Of a stretch of 64,000 bases of DNA, positions 22,814 to 35,625 are shown piece after piece; position 1 is the stretch's first letter, and every line of letters starts with the position of its first letter. Under the pieces are notes generated by a model. It did not search any database and was not told where the DNA came from. It saw nothing but the letters and a program-made list of their open reading frames with translations. Location: contig JAKOGI010000127.1 of assembly GCA_029747015.1 (NCBI GenBank), positions 62,001-126,000 of the forward strand, written 5' to 3'. Both the position numbers and the translations under genes were made by a program. The stretch comes from Carnegiea gigantea. Taxonomy: Eukaryota > Streptophyta > Magnoliopsida > Caryophyllales > Cactaceae.

Positions 22814-23949
22814 CTAATAATGCCCTAGCCTTGTCTTTTTCCTATTGTTTGATTCTTTTCTCCTTTTCCAACTAAGATATACCTCAGTTTTCCTTCTTTT
22901 ACACCCATTCTCAAGATGGAGGAAAGTTATAAAGGGGAATGGGGTCGTTAAATGTGGAGGACGAGGTGGGAGATGAGAGTGGAGATTGTTGTTTTATAAA
23001 CATTTCACTTGTTAGGCCTACTCTCTTGGCTAGTTTGAGGTCTCATTAACCTTGCTTGGTGTTGACATGAGGTCTCCTTACCTCACGCCTCCTTATTTTC
23101 TTGTGGGTTTTGGTTTTGCATGCAACTTGATTGAGTTTACTTTCCTTTTTGCCCTTTGATTAATTGGCTTAGCTTGCAAAACCAGCCTGCCTTGGGTTTC
23201 CAGCACCTTATACGCAAATGTCAACTTTCATGTGGTAATGTAATCTTTTAGTCCTTAATGGAGTAAAACATCTAGTAACTAAGTCAAAGGCTAAGTGCCC
23301 AACCCATATTGTCACATCTAAGACTATGACTTAAACTTCAAGCTTTTATGTCAGGCTTTTGATTAAGGCCCAAAATCAATCCTTAGGCTTTTTTCAATAC
23401 GTAAGCGGCCCAAAACAGTGGAGCTAAGTAAGTTGTCATGGCTAGCCATGCAAAATTTAGCTTTGATTATCCTTCAATCCTTTGTCAAATTTCTGAATAA
23501 TTTTTATGAGTGACCTTTGACCTTGGTATGGTTAAAAGGGTAAACCTTACCAAAATTAGGTGGGTATGCCTTGAGTTGCCACATTCATACATGATTGACC
23601 CATAGCCATTATATCTTAGATACACTGGACATTTGATTCTTGGCATTGCTAACTGTAAATTCAGGCACATAACTTTCCTTGAAAAAATTCCTCTACATGT
23701 ATGTGTATAACTTAACATGCAATTGTTTTTTCATATAATTTCTCATACAACTTTAATGGCCATAGTTTTCATGTACCTTTTCAAATAATTTTTACGTAGA
23801 AACTTGTCATGTAAAATTTGATAAAGAATAGTACACCATGTACTGATAGAAATCAAATGTTATTTATCACCGGATTATACTAAATTGAAATTTTCATATA
23901 TAATGAATGTTAGTCAAATGGGTTTTATCACATGAAATCTTATGTATTC
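22814..23949. other. Unassigned DNA
   Basis: No domain or terminal repeat was recognised here. Small frames such as 23485-23718 on minus have no family signature. Confidence 0.3.
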
Positions 23950-24440
23950 TTAAGGTAAGAAGATAGGGTGGTTACATTCATTAAGGTAATTGATTAGGTT
24001 ATTTGGGGTTCCCACCAATAGCAAGCGCTGACATATGTCAAAGTCCAAGTCAATAAAGGCCAAGGCTTGACTTGATAGGGGGCAAAAAGAGATAGAGGCA
24101 TAATGATCATTTCACCCACAGAATGAGTTACCATTTCACCCTTGGCCACCAATCCCTAAGCCATAAATATCCCTACAAATCATCATTATGGGAACTCTTT
24201 AACAGTATCCACGGTATGACACTTATAAGACTCTCTAAAAATCTGTAAATTCTCTATATCTATATTTTATCACTTTATGCTTTCTCCTTCCTAGACTGAT
24301 CTGAGCAGTAGACAGGCCTTCCTAGAATAAAACGCATGTCAACATTTCATGTACGTTATCGATAGCAAGAAAACCCATCATCCATCTGTAAGTTCAACCT
24401 TCCTTCTTTTACTTATCTAAGTTTCTCCAAAAATACATTA
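23950..24440 (+). repeat. Probable 5' LTR of Gypsy-Tat
   Basis: Near 24172 CATAAATATCCCTA is a possible TATA region. CTGATCTGAGCAGTAGACAG at 24296-24315 fits the CTGACTTGAGCRTCGGAG-type block found in Tat/Retand LTRs downstream of the transcription start. No partner LTR is present for exact bounds. Confidence 0.4.
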
Positions 24441-25279
24441 GCACTATCTCTGGCGAAGCATAGCAAAAAAAATGGTTGACACTCCATCTAAGTCTTTGAA
24501 GTAAGGAGATAAGAGTCGACAAAAATCAAATGAAAATTAGCCATGGGAGTGAATTTAGTGGATCACCCTCCATCAAGTGGTTCATCACCACAAAATAGTT
24601 GAGGGAGGCACTTAAACAAGTACAACAGGTGGTGATCAAGGGATATGCAAGAAAATGAAGACTTTTAGGATCAAGCCAGCACCCATCCAAGGATGTGATT
24701 ATGGCTTCCCCTGAGTTACATCTCTCCCGATCAGAAGAACTGGAACCAACACCTCTCGACGGGAGCAAGTGCCTTGTCGATTGGGACTCTTGAAGAATAA
24801 TAAAGGTCAAGCAAGTTCTAAGGAACACTCATAGTAGCGTTACTCACTCCTGGTCAATCACAACCTACTATACATCTAAGAGCATGAGGGTTGGATGGTA
24901 TAAAGAACAAGAAGAGTCCTATGGGGCTCCTTACTCCACGCAAGGTTGCTTTTGTGAAAAAGCCCCATCACCAGATAGGTTCATAGGAAAGACAAGAACA
25001 AAGACTCAACCACCTTACAGTACTTACCTTCTCTCCAATTGGCATAGGCCGAGAAGGGAAAAAAGCAAGGGACATTTTTGAAGCACCATAACACTCCCTC
25101 ATTGCTAGAGATAGAATGCCCTCAGCAACATATGCTAAGGATTAGGGGCTTGTTGGAAAGATGTTCTTTACCTTCATTCTAAACTCCGTTTGATGGCATA
25201 GAGGCACCATACCCAAGAAGATCAAAATGCCGACTACCGACCCGTTTGATGGCATATTAACCTAAACCACATCTAGACT

Positions 25280-25990
25280 TCTATAAGATGTAGATGTATA
25301 CCCCAGGTGTAGATGATGCAACTCGTGGTAGATACTTCCACGCTACTTTGAAAGGAATATCTCAAAAGTGGCTCAATAGCCTCCCTAATAGAAGTATTAC
25401 CTCATTCCTCCAATTCACTAGATTGTTTAATGCCCACTTCATTTCAAGTAAAAGGGAAAAGAGAATTTAGTATCCATCTTGCCAAGATACAACAAAAGCA
25501 AATGGCATTTGAAGGATTATGTGTTGAGTTTTGATCGAGAAGTCATCTTAATTCCTGATCTACAGGATGAAGTTGCCTATATCACTTTCCTCAACAAATT
25601 TCTCAAAGGAAATTTCAAGTTCTCCCTTTCAAAGAGTAAGATAATAACAGTAGCTGGGGCTCTATAGAAAGGCTAAGACTTCATACAAGCCATAGAGATG
25701 TACTGGAATACTCAGTATGACGATTGAAAGTGGTAGAGGACAAGGATATTCACCGGTCAGACAAACGTCTGGAAGAGGAGGAGAAATATGAATGCTTCTA
25801 TAGTAGGTCAAGGAACATCCTACTGGAGATCAAAGGGAACCCTACGCGGAGAAGACCAAAGCCTCCAAAATGTATTGTCAGTATTATGAGGACCATGGGC
25901 TTGCTACTTCTGAGTGTTACGAACTTTAAAAGGCTCTACACAAGCAGATCGATCAAGGCAACTTAACTGCTTCTTGAAGCAAGATAGGGA
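25280..25990 (+). pseudogene. Gypsy-Tat gag remnant
   Basis: A reading near 25325-25400 gives GRYFHATLKGISQKWLNSLP followed by SITSFLQFTRLF. This is the core of the retrotransposon gag domain (W-x-x-S-L-P then S-I-x-S-F). Stops follow at about 25470, and the family text continues in other frames to about 25690. Gag would be the particle protein; this copy cannot make it. Confidence 0.6.
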
Positions 25991-26779
25991 AGATGACCAA
26001 GTTTATTGAGACCTTGAGGAAAAGAAAGATGCTGACACTCATCAAGTTACATAAGTGACAACAATCACAATGAAAGGAATAAAAATAAGGAGTTGAAGGT
26101 AGGGTATAGGGAAGCCCAAATTTGCAAGCTTAGCAAGTCATGGGTTCTAAGGAATTGAAGCCACTCATAGGATTAACAAATGATGTTTGGCAGGGGGGAT
26201 ATGCATTCCTTGTAAATCCCCACGATGATGCCTTTGTAATACAATCCATGTGGATATGAGAAGTTTGTGAATGTCATCACTCTTGCCTGTCACAAGAGGT
26301 TGTAAAATGATAAAAGAGTTCGAAACCATGGCCATTGTAGGGTTTGGACGACAGCAGTTATCCATTAGGAACCAAACATTTGCCCGTCCAGAGGGGGAAA
26401 GGGAGTTCTTGAATAATTAAAGCAAACTTCTCAGTTGTGGATATCCTAATAGCATACAATGTCATTCGCAGATGTCCAACCCTTAGCACCATAAAAACTG
26501 TGGTGCCACCCTATCTCCATCTAATGCAGTTTGAGTTAGACAATGGCAAAATAGGGGAGCTCTATGAAGGCCAAAAAATGATGATAGATGCTAGCACATA
26601 AGCTTAAAATCCTTGGGGAATAAACAAGAGTCCCCCTTAGAAGAAATCTCCTGACTAAACAAGGTCAGGAAGTGGGTAACCACATATGTGATGGTATTGC
26701 TTTTCATTTAGCCTAAGAGAATGAAAGAGCTAGCCTGTAACTGATTAATGAAGTGGTTCTTATCCTACTAGACCCCTCA

Positions 26780-28165
26780 AAATATGTGTTCGTGTTCAAA
26801 CCTTCAAAAATGCCAGAAATTGATAGTTCAAAATGAATGCACTTAGTGGTAGAAAGAAGTATGGCCATAGTAACTGAAGTTCAAAAGCTCTTAGAAGCAA
26901 GGTTCTTAAGGGAATGTCAATACCCCATATGGGTGTCAGATGTTTTCTGGATCAAGAAACCAAATAGAACATTGATAATGTGTATCAACTTCACAGACTT
27001 GAACAAGGCATGTCTTAAAGATAGTTACTCACTCCCAAAGGCAGATAAGTAGTTGACTCCACAACCGGCAAAGAGCTCCTTAGTTTCATAGATCCATTTT
27101 CAGGTTATTACCAAATGTTATTGTCCAGTGGGGATCAAGAGCAAACAACTTTCATTATGGACATCAGCTTCTTTTGTGACAATATAATGCCATTCGGCCT
27201 AAGAAATGCTGGCATTACCTACCAATAGCTTGCCAACAAAGTCTTTATGACAAACATTAAGAAAACAATGGAAGTTTATGTGGATGACATGATCCCAAAG
27301 ACTGTGAAGGAAACCAATCATGCAACAGACTTAGATGAAACCTTCAAGGTAGTTGGGTACTATGGCATCAAGTCTAATCCCCCCAAAAAAAAAAATACAC
27401 TTTCGGAGTCAAATATGGACAATTCTTATGTTACATTATCAATCAAAGAGGAATTGAGTGAAACCTTGACAAGCTCAACGTCATGCTAGACATAAAATCA
27501 CCAGCAACAATAAAAGAAGTGCAAAACTTCACCGGCTACATAACTACACTAGGAAGGATCATGCCAAAGTTAGCACGTAAGTGCCTTACTTTCTTCAAAG
27601 TGCTAAAGAAAAAAGCATAGTAAGGCTGGGATAAGGAAGTCCCAGAAGCTTTTCAAAGCCTCAGTGAATACTTGGAAAGACTCCTTCAAACGATAAGTCC
27701 AGGCATGGGAGAACAACTCTTAGTATGCCTAGTTGCCTTTGAACATGCCATAAGTCCAACTTTATTAGCTGAACGAGATGGACAACAACTCCTCTATATT
27801 ATTTGAGCCACATCCTTTGGACATGCCATAAGTCCAACTTTATTAGCTGAACGAGATGGACAACAACTTCTCTATATTATCTGAACCACATCTTAGCAGG
27901 ACCTAAGCAACGATACCACTTATTGAGAAGTGTCTGTATATTTTGTTGATTGCAAGTCGACAGTTGCACCCTTACTTTAAGGATCAACACATTACTGTGC
28001 TTGCTGACCAACCCCTACAAAACACCTTTGAGTGGTATGAAAGCTCTAGAAGGAGGTTGAAATGGGTCATTGGGTTAGCCCCCTGTGGAATTAGCTATGA
28101 CCACATAAGAACAATCAAAGCTCAAGCTCTAGCCAATTTCATTGTGAATATTCAGTTCTAGAAGA
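26780..28165 (+). pseudogene. Gypsy-Tat reverse transcriptase and RNase H, broken
   Basis: The RT begins with VQKLLEARFLRECQYPIWVS and has CINFTDLNKACLKDSYSLP (26880-27050). MPFGLRNAG follows near 27190 and the catalytic box is MEVYVDDMIPK at 27270-27300. The residues FTDLNKAC and YVDDM are typical of the Tat lineage. The RNase H part shows HITVLADQPLQNTFEW (27975-28030) and TIKAQALANFIVN. Stops or frame changes occur near 27050, 27225, 27390, 27490 and 27620. A 78-bp tandem duplication lies inside. Confidence 0.85.
27743..27898 (+). repeat. 78-bp tandem duplication in the Gypsy-Tat polymerase region
   Basis: The block starting ACATGCCATAAGTCCAAC at 27743 is repeated at 27821 with few changes and continues to about 27898. 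The period of 78 bp is a multiple of three, so it would have added 26 codons without shifting the frame. Confidence 0.85.
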
Positions 28166-28169
28166 ACCA

Positions 28170-29820
28170 AAGGGAGAAGACAACAAATCGTGGATGTTGT
28201 ATGTTGATGGATTGGTGACTAATGAAGGAAGCAGAGCAGGTTTGATTCTAGTATCCTGGGCCCACCTTTGAGCATGCACTGAGGTTCATGTTTAAAGTAT
28301 TCAAAAATGAAACTGAGTACCAAAACTTATTGGCCAGAATGGAGATTTCCAATGTGCTAGGAGCATGACACCTCAAAGCTTTCTATGAGTCCCAACTTAC
28401 GATAAGTCAAGTAAATAAGCAATACAAGGCTCACAATGTGCCTATGGTTACCCACTTAGCGAAGGTGAAAGAAAAGTCTGCCATGTTCAACAAGTCTTAT
28501 ATTGAGCACTTACCTTGCTCAAAAGATCAACAGGCTAACACCTTGTTGAAGATTGCTAGCTCCCCACCCCCCCGATAAATGGCTACCTAAAGAACATCCA
28601 TTAGGATATCTTACGTAAGCATATGATTGATGCGAAGGAGTTGACATGGATTGACTGGAGTGAAACATGGATTGATTGGGTGAAGAATTTGAAGATGTAA
28701 CTTTAGGACCCAAAAAGAAGCTTATTGTAACAAGAAGAGATGTGAATGGTTCTTGTTATCGAAAAGGCTCCTTTATAAGAGAGTGTTCTTTTTTCCTCTT
28801 TTGATATGTATTGATGTAGAAGAAGGATAAAGAATCCTTGAGGAAATGCATGAAGGGGTATGCAAATCACACATCTAAGGCTGAATTATGGACATAAAGG
28901 CACTTAAGATTGGGTGTTATTAGGAACAATCTAATCAGATGCAATAAAAATAGTGGAGAAATGTAAGAAGTGCTAAAGATTCACCCACGTACAACATCCA
29001 TCCTCCCCCTCAGAACAATGCACTCCCCATTGCCCTTTGGAAAGTGAGGAATGGACATACAAGGTTCTTTTCCAAAGGCAACAGAGTAGCGTCAATTCCT
29101 CTTTATGGTTGTGAATTACTTCATTAAGTTTGCAGAAGCCGCAGCTATGACACCTACCACCAAAAGGAAAGTCTAGAAGTTCTTACTGAAAAAAAACATT
29201 ATCATAAGATTCGGGTTCCTAAGGGCAGGGGTCTTCGATAATGCCTATTAGTTTGACACCGACCAGATGCGAGACTACTGTGTTAATTGTGACATTCAAA
29301 ACAAGATTTACAGTTGTTGCTAGACCCCAGATAGATGGACAAGCCAAATCTACCAGCAAGTAGATCCTAAATGGACTCAAGAGGAAGTTGGACAATGTTA
29401 AGGGATGTGGGCAGACGAGCTCCCAGTCATACTTTGGTCCTTTCAGACAACCTAGAAAAGTGGTACTAGTAAGGCTTCATTTTTACCTATCTATGCATCC
29501 ATGCTTTTGGTAGACCTGGCCATCCATACTCATTGGCTAACCAACTTATTACCTATGGTGTGAGGTGATGCATACCTTCAGGGAGAGAGAGCCAAAATCA
29601 AGGTGGCTTAATTTTATAACCGCATAGTCAAAGAGTGCGCCGTAAAGAAAGGGGATCTATCCTAAGGAAGAAGAAAGCTATTAGAAAAGGGGCAACCAAG
29701 GATAGATCACTCCTAACTAGGAAGTTCCATACATGATCGTTAAAGAGGTGTGGCCTTGAACATTCAGACTCGTAACACTCAAAGGAGGTGACATGCGAAG
29801 GACTTAACACTCGTATGACT
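28170..29820 (+). pseudogene. Gypsy-Tat second RNase H-like domain and integrase remnants
   Basis: Near 28190-28240 a reading gives WMLYVDGLVTNEGSRAGLIL, matching the extra (archaeal-type) RNase H domain found after pol RNase H in Tat elements. YIEHLPCSKDQQANTLLKIA follows at about 28500-28560. Integrase-like fragments extend to about 29810, but frameshifts are dense and I cannot name all DDE residues. Confidence 0.65.
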
Positions 29821-31100
29821 TAAGAAAATACTAAATATGATGTAGAAAAATGGTGGTTTAGCTAGTGTATGAGTTTAAAAGGTTGTTTCTATGTAATGAA
29901 TTGGTCGTATGTTCAATTGGCCCCCGATTTTATTATGTATGGAATTTAATCAATATTAGTTTCCTTGCATCCATTTCTTATTTGTTTGTTGTCAAGTTTT
30001 GGGAACAAGAGGGATAGAAAGAGTTTACCATAACTGGTAAATTTAACTATGTTAAATTCCAGCAAAGTAGAGCAAGTGAAAGCTCTGAAATCAAAAAGAA
30101 ATAAAACCTTAAAACCAAAATCCAATTAATGCTCAGAACATGCTAATACAAGGGTCTGCTAGTCCGGCTAATATTCGGAGTTGGGATAGATTCTAACATT
30201 CCCGCGATATCCAAGAGAGGCACTAGGGAATGATACGATGATCAGCCTTACAACTGAACTCGCCCTATATACTTAAGAAAATGGCTGACCGAGTAGTATG
30301 GCTTGGTTAAAATCGCACGCCAATGGAAGGCTTAGCTAAATTGGTGAACAGGCTCAGTGTTGAGATAATGTGTCATTCCAAATTTCCTACATATGTCAAA
30401 AAAGACAAAGGGAAGAAAAGGCCAATATGACCTTCAACTTGAGGCCCTAAGGGCTAAGGGTATCATCTACACTAGTGCGAATGGTTTGCTACACCAGTGA
30501 GCATGTCTAGTGTTGATATGTGTCATCTCAACTTTCCAGGAATGTCACGAAAGGCTAAGGGAATGGTAAGATGATCGGCCATGTAACTAAGCCCTCATCC
30601 CTCTTTAGAGAGGGAAGCAGACCAAGCGTGGCAGTTTGGTCAGCATGCTCGAAAAAGGAGATGGAGACAAGTTAGCATAAAACTGACCTAGCCCCACGCA
30701 CCATAGCTTTAGCTCCTAAGGGCTAAGGGTGGGAGTGGCATGAATATGCCTCATTACCATCCCATGAAACTCCAAGAGAGTTGGGGAACCACGAGAACCT
30801 TCCAGCATGGCACCAACGGCTACACTTTTTAGCCCCAAAGAGCTAGAGAGTCTTTGGATTACTAATTTATGAATGAGCGACGAGCTTGCTTACCGCTTAA
30901 GGGATTAGAGGGTTATTGATTTGGTAAGCAAGTAGCAAAGCCAAGAATGCATTGTAAAAACAAGAAACAAAGAGATATACTGCCAAACACACATCTGGAC
31001 ATAAAAAGTGACCATGCACAATGTGCAAAATGAAGTGTCATAATATAAGCACCATCATCTGAAATAGGGGAGCATCTTTATATATCATTGATTTGTTAAG
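29821..31100 (+). other. Long non-coding 3' region of Gypsy-Tat
   Basis: No coding domain is seen. Phrases such as CCCTAAGGGCTAAGGG, TAGCTCCTAAGGGCTAAGGG and AGCCCCAAAGAGCTAGAG recur from 30420 to 30860, as do AACTTTCCAGGAATGTC-like and AAACTCCAAGAGAG-like pieces. This spaced, phrase-like repetition is common in the 3' regions of Tat elements. Confidence 0.5.
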
Positions 31101-31109
31101 GGGAAGCTA

Positions 31110-32342
31110 TATGTGTTTGCCATAATTTTTACATGCTTTGATTTTGCTTTCTACTTTTTACGTTACCTTTTTCGATGAAATACAAAAAGGGAGAGAAGTA
31201 TTTGGTAAACTTTCATGGGTTGTCATTTAAAATTGTAATGATATGTTATTTTTATTGGATTTTGTCTTTCATCAAAAAGGGGGAGATTGTTAGCTTCCTT
31301 AAACTTACAATGTGTTTTATTAATATGTTTTTGATGAAAGATAAAAAAAGATTGGTCCATTGGTATATTCATCCTTTTATATTTGGATTACCTTAGTAAT
31401 TCTATTGTTTAAATATATTATAATTCCAACTGAATATTAGCATGCTAGTATTACTTAAATGATTTTCTATAAGGTATCATAATATCTTTGGGATAGTTTA
31501 TTATTCAAATTTGAATATGTGATCTTGATGATATTGCATTTTGTGATTCAAATTTGATTATGAGATTATGAGATAATATATGCCACATTATTGTGGATAT
31601 ATGCGTAACAGGATTTTAATTTGCTGTTTATATTTGCTAAACAAGATAATATATGCCACATTATTACCGCTTGATGCTTGCTTGATTTATGGAAAGTAGT
31701 TGCAATTTATTATTAAAAATCCACTAATAACCTCCAAAATAGGAATTTAATCGTTGCTGAGAGCATTGGCAAAATTTGTTCAGCTGCAAAATTCTCGAGG
31801 GCCTGAAATGCTTTTTAAGGCCTTAATCAGCTGAAAATACAACTTCCTGATTTGGTGGCAACAACTACTTACTAACGGCTTTAATTATTATCTTTGGCTA
31901 TAAATATTGTAGCAACTTGAAGACTGACATACAAGGAAAAATAGAACACAAGCAACAAACGATAACTAAGAGTCACACTTGTAAATATCATTTTCTTGTT
32001 CAATTAATTTATTAATTTGTATTGCTCCAGTTGTAATTGAGTGGAATAGTTAGAGTTGAAAGGCCAACTCTATCAAGGACTTGTTGAAATATCAACTTGT
32101 GATTTGGAACTTACAGTAGGTGTACTCTAGAGTTATATAATCCCTCATAATAAAATTGGGTTAATCTTACAGTTAACGAACTTTAGATAGGGACTAAGTC
32201 TGGTTGAGGCTAACCTCGTTAAAAAATACTCGTGTCTTATCCACATTTACTTTTTCGCATTTATATTTCGATTATTTTATGACTTTGATCATCACCCTAT
32301 TCACCCCTCTAGGGTTATTTAACTAACCGAATTGAGTCAACA
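31110..32342 (+). mobile_element. 3' end of a Sirevirus-like copia element: internal tail, PPT and LTR
   Basis: The internal tail (about 31110-31275) ends with TCATCAAAAAGGGGGAGA at 31270-31287, the polypurine tract style of Sireviruses. The LTR then runs from TGTTAGCTTCC (31288) to GAGTCAACA (32342), 1055 bp with TG and CA ends. Its 3' part is related to 21990-22813. No pol precedes it here, so the remainder was lost or displaced. Confidence 0.7.
31288..32342 (+). repeat. Sirevirus-like LTR (1055 bp)
   Basis: Bounded by a polypurine tract on the left and by a CA end on the right, with TTCACCCCTCTAGGG near the end, as in many Sirevirus LTRs. A duplicated ATAATATATGCCACATTATT phrase occurs near 31575 and 31647. 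Confidence 0.7.
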
Positions 32343-33506
32343 ATTGGTAATCTCTCCTCGTTTTTTGTTGCTCTTTAACCTATTTCTTTCTTTTGTATAT
32401 AAGAGTTACAAAAAGAGAATTTGTAATAGCTAGGAAGGATTGGAAAGAAATGAAAATTTTGAGGGTGGATTGGTAAAGAATGTGATGAGTTGGAAATGGT
32501 TAAGAATAGGCAGAAGAAATTTTTCAATAGGTGAAAGATGAATGGAAAAAAATGTGAAAAAATGAAAAGAATTGAAAAATATAGAAAAAGGTTTGTAAGG
32601 ATTTGAATTTTTTTAAAAAGAAGGAAAAGAAATAGAAAAAAATTGGAAAGGATAAGAAAGAGTCTCAACCCAAACAAAAGGCCCTAAAGAAGGATTTCAA
32701 CGTGGATAATATATGGAAACCCATGCAATGGTTAAAATGGTCCTCCAATTCTAGGAGTCCGGGCCAAAGCTAAAAATGCACAATGATTAGGAAAAGCTGC
32801 TAAGCAGAGAAGAATTACTTTGCCCCTTAGGTTGACCAACCTCCTAGTCCTAGGGCAGAGCGCTCTTTTTTTTTTTTTTTTTTTTTTGATGAAACCAAGG
32901 CCAAAGCCAAAAGTGTGTAATGATTAGAAAAGGATTCAGAACTTGTGCCGGCCTTTGCATAGAGCCCATATCAGGGTCGTGGTGTGATGACTAGCTTAAA
33001 TTGCCCGTCCAGCGAACGGGATTCCCTCCAGCAAATTATTTTAATCAGATATGATATAAATAAAGTGAGTATGATCATATATAGTTTCAATCACCTCCAA
33101 AATGAAAGTAAGTTTGATAGGAATCAATAATAATGTGAAAACTTCAGTTGTATCTGTTGAATACCGCATACAAACGCCACAACATACGGAGAATAATATA
33201 TTTTTCCATAGAAATTTGAACGGAGTATATTTTGATAATGCTATGTTCTAATAAAATGAAATAAAATTCTCTTCAAAAATATGACAAGATCTATTCATTT
33301 AATACTCAGGAGGATTGACTGAAGCACTTAATGCTTATAGTTAAATTTCACTGCTCCTTTATGCAAAGCCTCACGATATTTATGTAGTTTGCTACAATTC
33401 CTTATTACTTAAAACTAAACCTTACTACTCATTACTGCTTTTTGCTACAGGCCCTAACACAAATAAACCCTTTGCCTCAAACAATGAAAGATACTAATCT
33501 TCACCT

Positions 33507-33570
<64 letters not shown>

Positions 33571-35079
33571 AAATGATAATTTTTCAAAATATGTTATTCA
33601 GATACTAATTAATATTGATAAACTAAACAAAATTGAAGGATATTCCATTTAGCTTACATAGTCCTATTAATTGCTTAACCATTGGCAGAGTCACCACGAA
33701 TGGAAAAGTGAAAAAGAAAAAAAAAAATGCAGTACCGGAACACTTTCATTCATAGAATAAAGAGAGAGTTGTCAGGCAAATGAAGGAGCAGCTCAAGGGA
33801 ATAGCTCAAGGGAAAAAGGTGAGATCATGGAGAGTGTACACTGGGCAGATTAGAAAGGGTAACAAAATTTAAAAAGACAAAAAAGCGGTGGTTTTCTTTT
33901 TGGTGCACAAAAAGGTGGGGTCAAGCACACAGTTCTTTAGCATGTGCGATGGTGAGCATACTTTCTGGTTCACCAGTAGGGCATAACTCCTCCACGTCAA
34001 CTTTTAAACTAGCTTTTTAGCTTACAAGTCTCTTTCTTTTTAATGCAAGACTTATCACTTTTGTTTACCAAATAGAATAATATCTATGAATCCTACACCT
34101 AAACATTTAGTTTAGTTTAGTTTTTATATTTTGCTTTGCTATTTGACTTTACTATTTTTGTGAAAAATAATTTACACATAATAATTTGCCACATAACTAA
34201 TTAAAGACTCTTATTTTTGAAAAACATACCAGAGGTTCAATTTGAAAAAAATTCACACATGCTTGAATAAAAAAGTATAAGATTCGATAATAAATTTAAA
34301 AAAAGATATATTGATTAATATTCGACTAAAAAAACAATACAATAGTTTATCATTTAAACAAAAAAAATCAAACCATAACTGCTACAATTAGTAAATCATT
34401 CAATTGCCATCCCATATCAGCTTTTTCTTTTTTTAATCATTCTAACGGTCCCAAAAAAAGGCTGAATTGCATCCAAAATGGCATTGTTTAGATGCACAAA
34501 AAGACCAAAAAACCCCGTGAACTGCGCATCCAAGCGAGCGCGAGGCGCTACGAGCCTTCGAACCTCAAATTCATGCGCTAGGCCGTTATTTGGGCTTCGC
34601 AAGCCCAACGCTGCATTTGGTCTTATAATTCGCCTATTCGGTTAACTATTTCTTGGATTCTCACTTGAAAATTACAAAATAGACAACTTTACGTCTATCA
34701 CTTTTAAGATTTTACCATGTCAGAGAATACTATTAAATATTAACTTTAATAAACTTTCCATTATTAACCAAGGTGAAAAGCAATGAAAAACCCATTTAGG
34801 GATATAATTACATAAAATTAGCTAAACATCTAATATATCTGCAACAAAAACTAAGGATGAAATATATCGAGTTTAGCCGCATTTTATTACGTACAACCGG
34901 ATGGACATCTCAATTGTCTATCCCCGCCCACCACCAGCCCTTTTTAGTCCCGCAACTTCCCCTTAAAAAAATCATACTTTTTAGTTTTTTAAATTTGTGG
35001 TTTTCATTTTCCCCATTCTCCCACTAATCTGTGCTCGCTGCTTCAATTTCTTTAGCATTTAGCAATAACTGAATGGCTG
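32343..35079. other. Unassigned AT-rich DNA with simple repeats
   Basis: A poly(T) run of about 20 lies at 32868-32887, a (TA)n run at 33509-33567, and a purine-rich A/G stretch at about 32400-32650 gives a spurious low-complexity frame on the other strand. A locally GC-rich patch with GCGAGCGCGAGGCGC lies near 34535. The last few hundred bases may be the 5' flank of the MULE locus, but no terminal inverted repeat was found. Confidence 0.5.
33509..33567. repeat. (TA)n microsatellite
   Basis: An uninterrupted run of about 29 TA units. Confidence 0.98.
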
Positions 35080-35303
35080 TGTTAAATTTTTTATATATCC
35101 AATTGGGCTTTTAACAAAGAGTCATACATATAAGCTCAAATGAAATTCCATCCCAAAACCAAATATTGGCAATGGGCGGAGTAACTCACAAGCTTATATA
35201 CATGCTCAAGCCTTTGAATTTCATCAATGTGAGACAGCACCCACTATCATATTCATTGAATTTTATCAACGTGGGACACAATACCTACTTTCATACTCTA
35301 ACA
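35080..35303 (-). repeat. TRIM-A 3' LTR (224 bp)
   Basis: Starts TGTTAAAT and ends ACTCTAACA. It shares its whole length with the other LTR and contains ATTGGGCTTTYAACAAAGAG. Confidence 0.93.
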
Positions 35304-35407
35304 CGTCCCCTTACGTGTGGGCCACTAACAAGGCCCAACACGTGCACACAATTTTTGATCAAACGGGGACGATGGCAAATTAAGATCGAGCACCTGCTCT
35401 GATACCA

Positions 35408-35625
35408 TGTCAAATTTTTAATATTAATTGGGCTTTCAACAAAGAGTCATACATATAAACTCAAATGGGGTTCCATCCCAAAACCAATTGACAATAAGTA
35501 GAGTAACTCACAAGCTTATATACATGCTCAAGCCTTTGAATTTCATCAATGTGGGATAACACCCACTATCATATTCATCGAATTTTATCAATGTGGGACA
35601 CAATACCCACTTTCATACTCCAATA
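35408..35625 (-). repeat. TRIM-A 5' LTR (218 bp)
   Basis: Starts TGTCAAAT and ends ACTCCAATA, directly next to the primer-binding site. The terminal CA has mutated to TA at 35624-35625. Confidence 0.93.

Larger units (their letters stand above)
23950..31100 (+). mobile_element. Gypsy-Tat: decayed Ty3/gypsy element of the Tat lineage
   Basis: In order come an LTR-like leader (about 23950-24440), gag remnants, RT and RNase H with Tat-type motifs, a second RNase H-like segment, an integrase remnant, and a long non-coding 3' region with repeated CTAAGGGCTAAGGG-type text. This matches the layout of Tat/Retand elements, which carry long 3' regions. I could not find a 3' LTR matching the leader, because other retroelement sequence begins near 31100. 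Coding frames are short and broken throughout. Confidence 0.7.
35080..35625 (-). mobile_element. TRIM-A: intact terminal-repeat retrotransposon in miniature
   Basis: Two LTRs (35080-35303 and 35408-35625, TG...CA type) flank an internal region of only 104 bp. GCTCTGATACCA at 35396-35407 is the complement of the tRNA-Met primer-binding site and adjoins the right LTR, so the element reads on minus. CGTCCCCTTACG next to the left LTR complements a polypurine tract. The 5 bp outside are GGCTG on both sides (35075-35079 and 35626-35630), a perfect TSD. No coding capacity is present, so proteins would come from another element. Confidence 0.95.

Noticed and set aside
32375..32677. 100-codon minus frame rich in Phe and Leu
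   Set aside because: Reverse of an A/G-rich stretch with no domain; composition alone keeps it open.
34480..34620. GC-rich patch considered as a tRNA or rRNA fragment
   Set aside because: I could not fold a cloverleaf with a proper T-loop and anticodon stem, and no rRNA motif is recognised.
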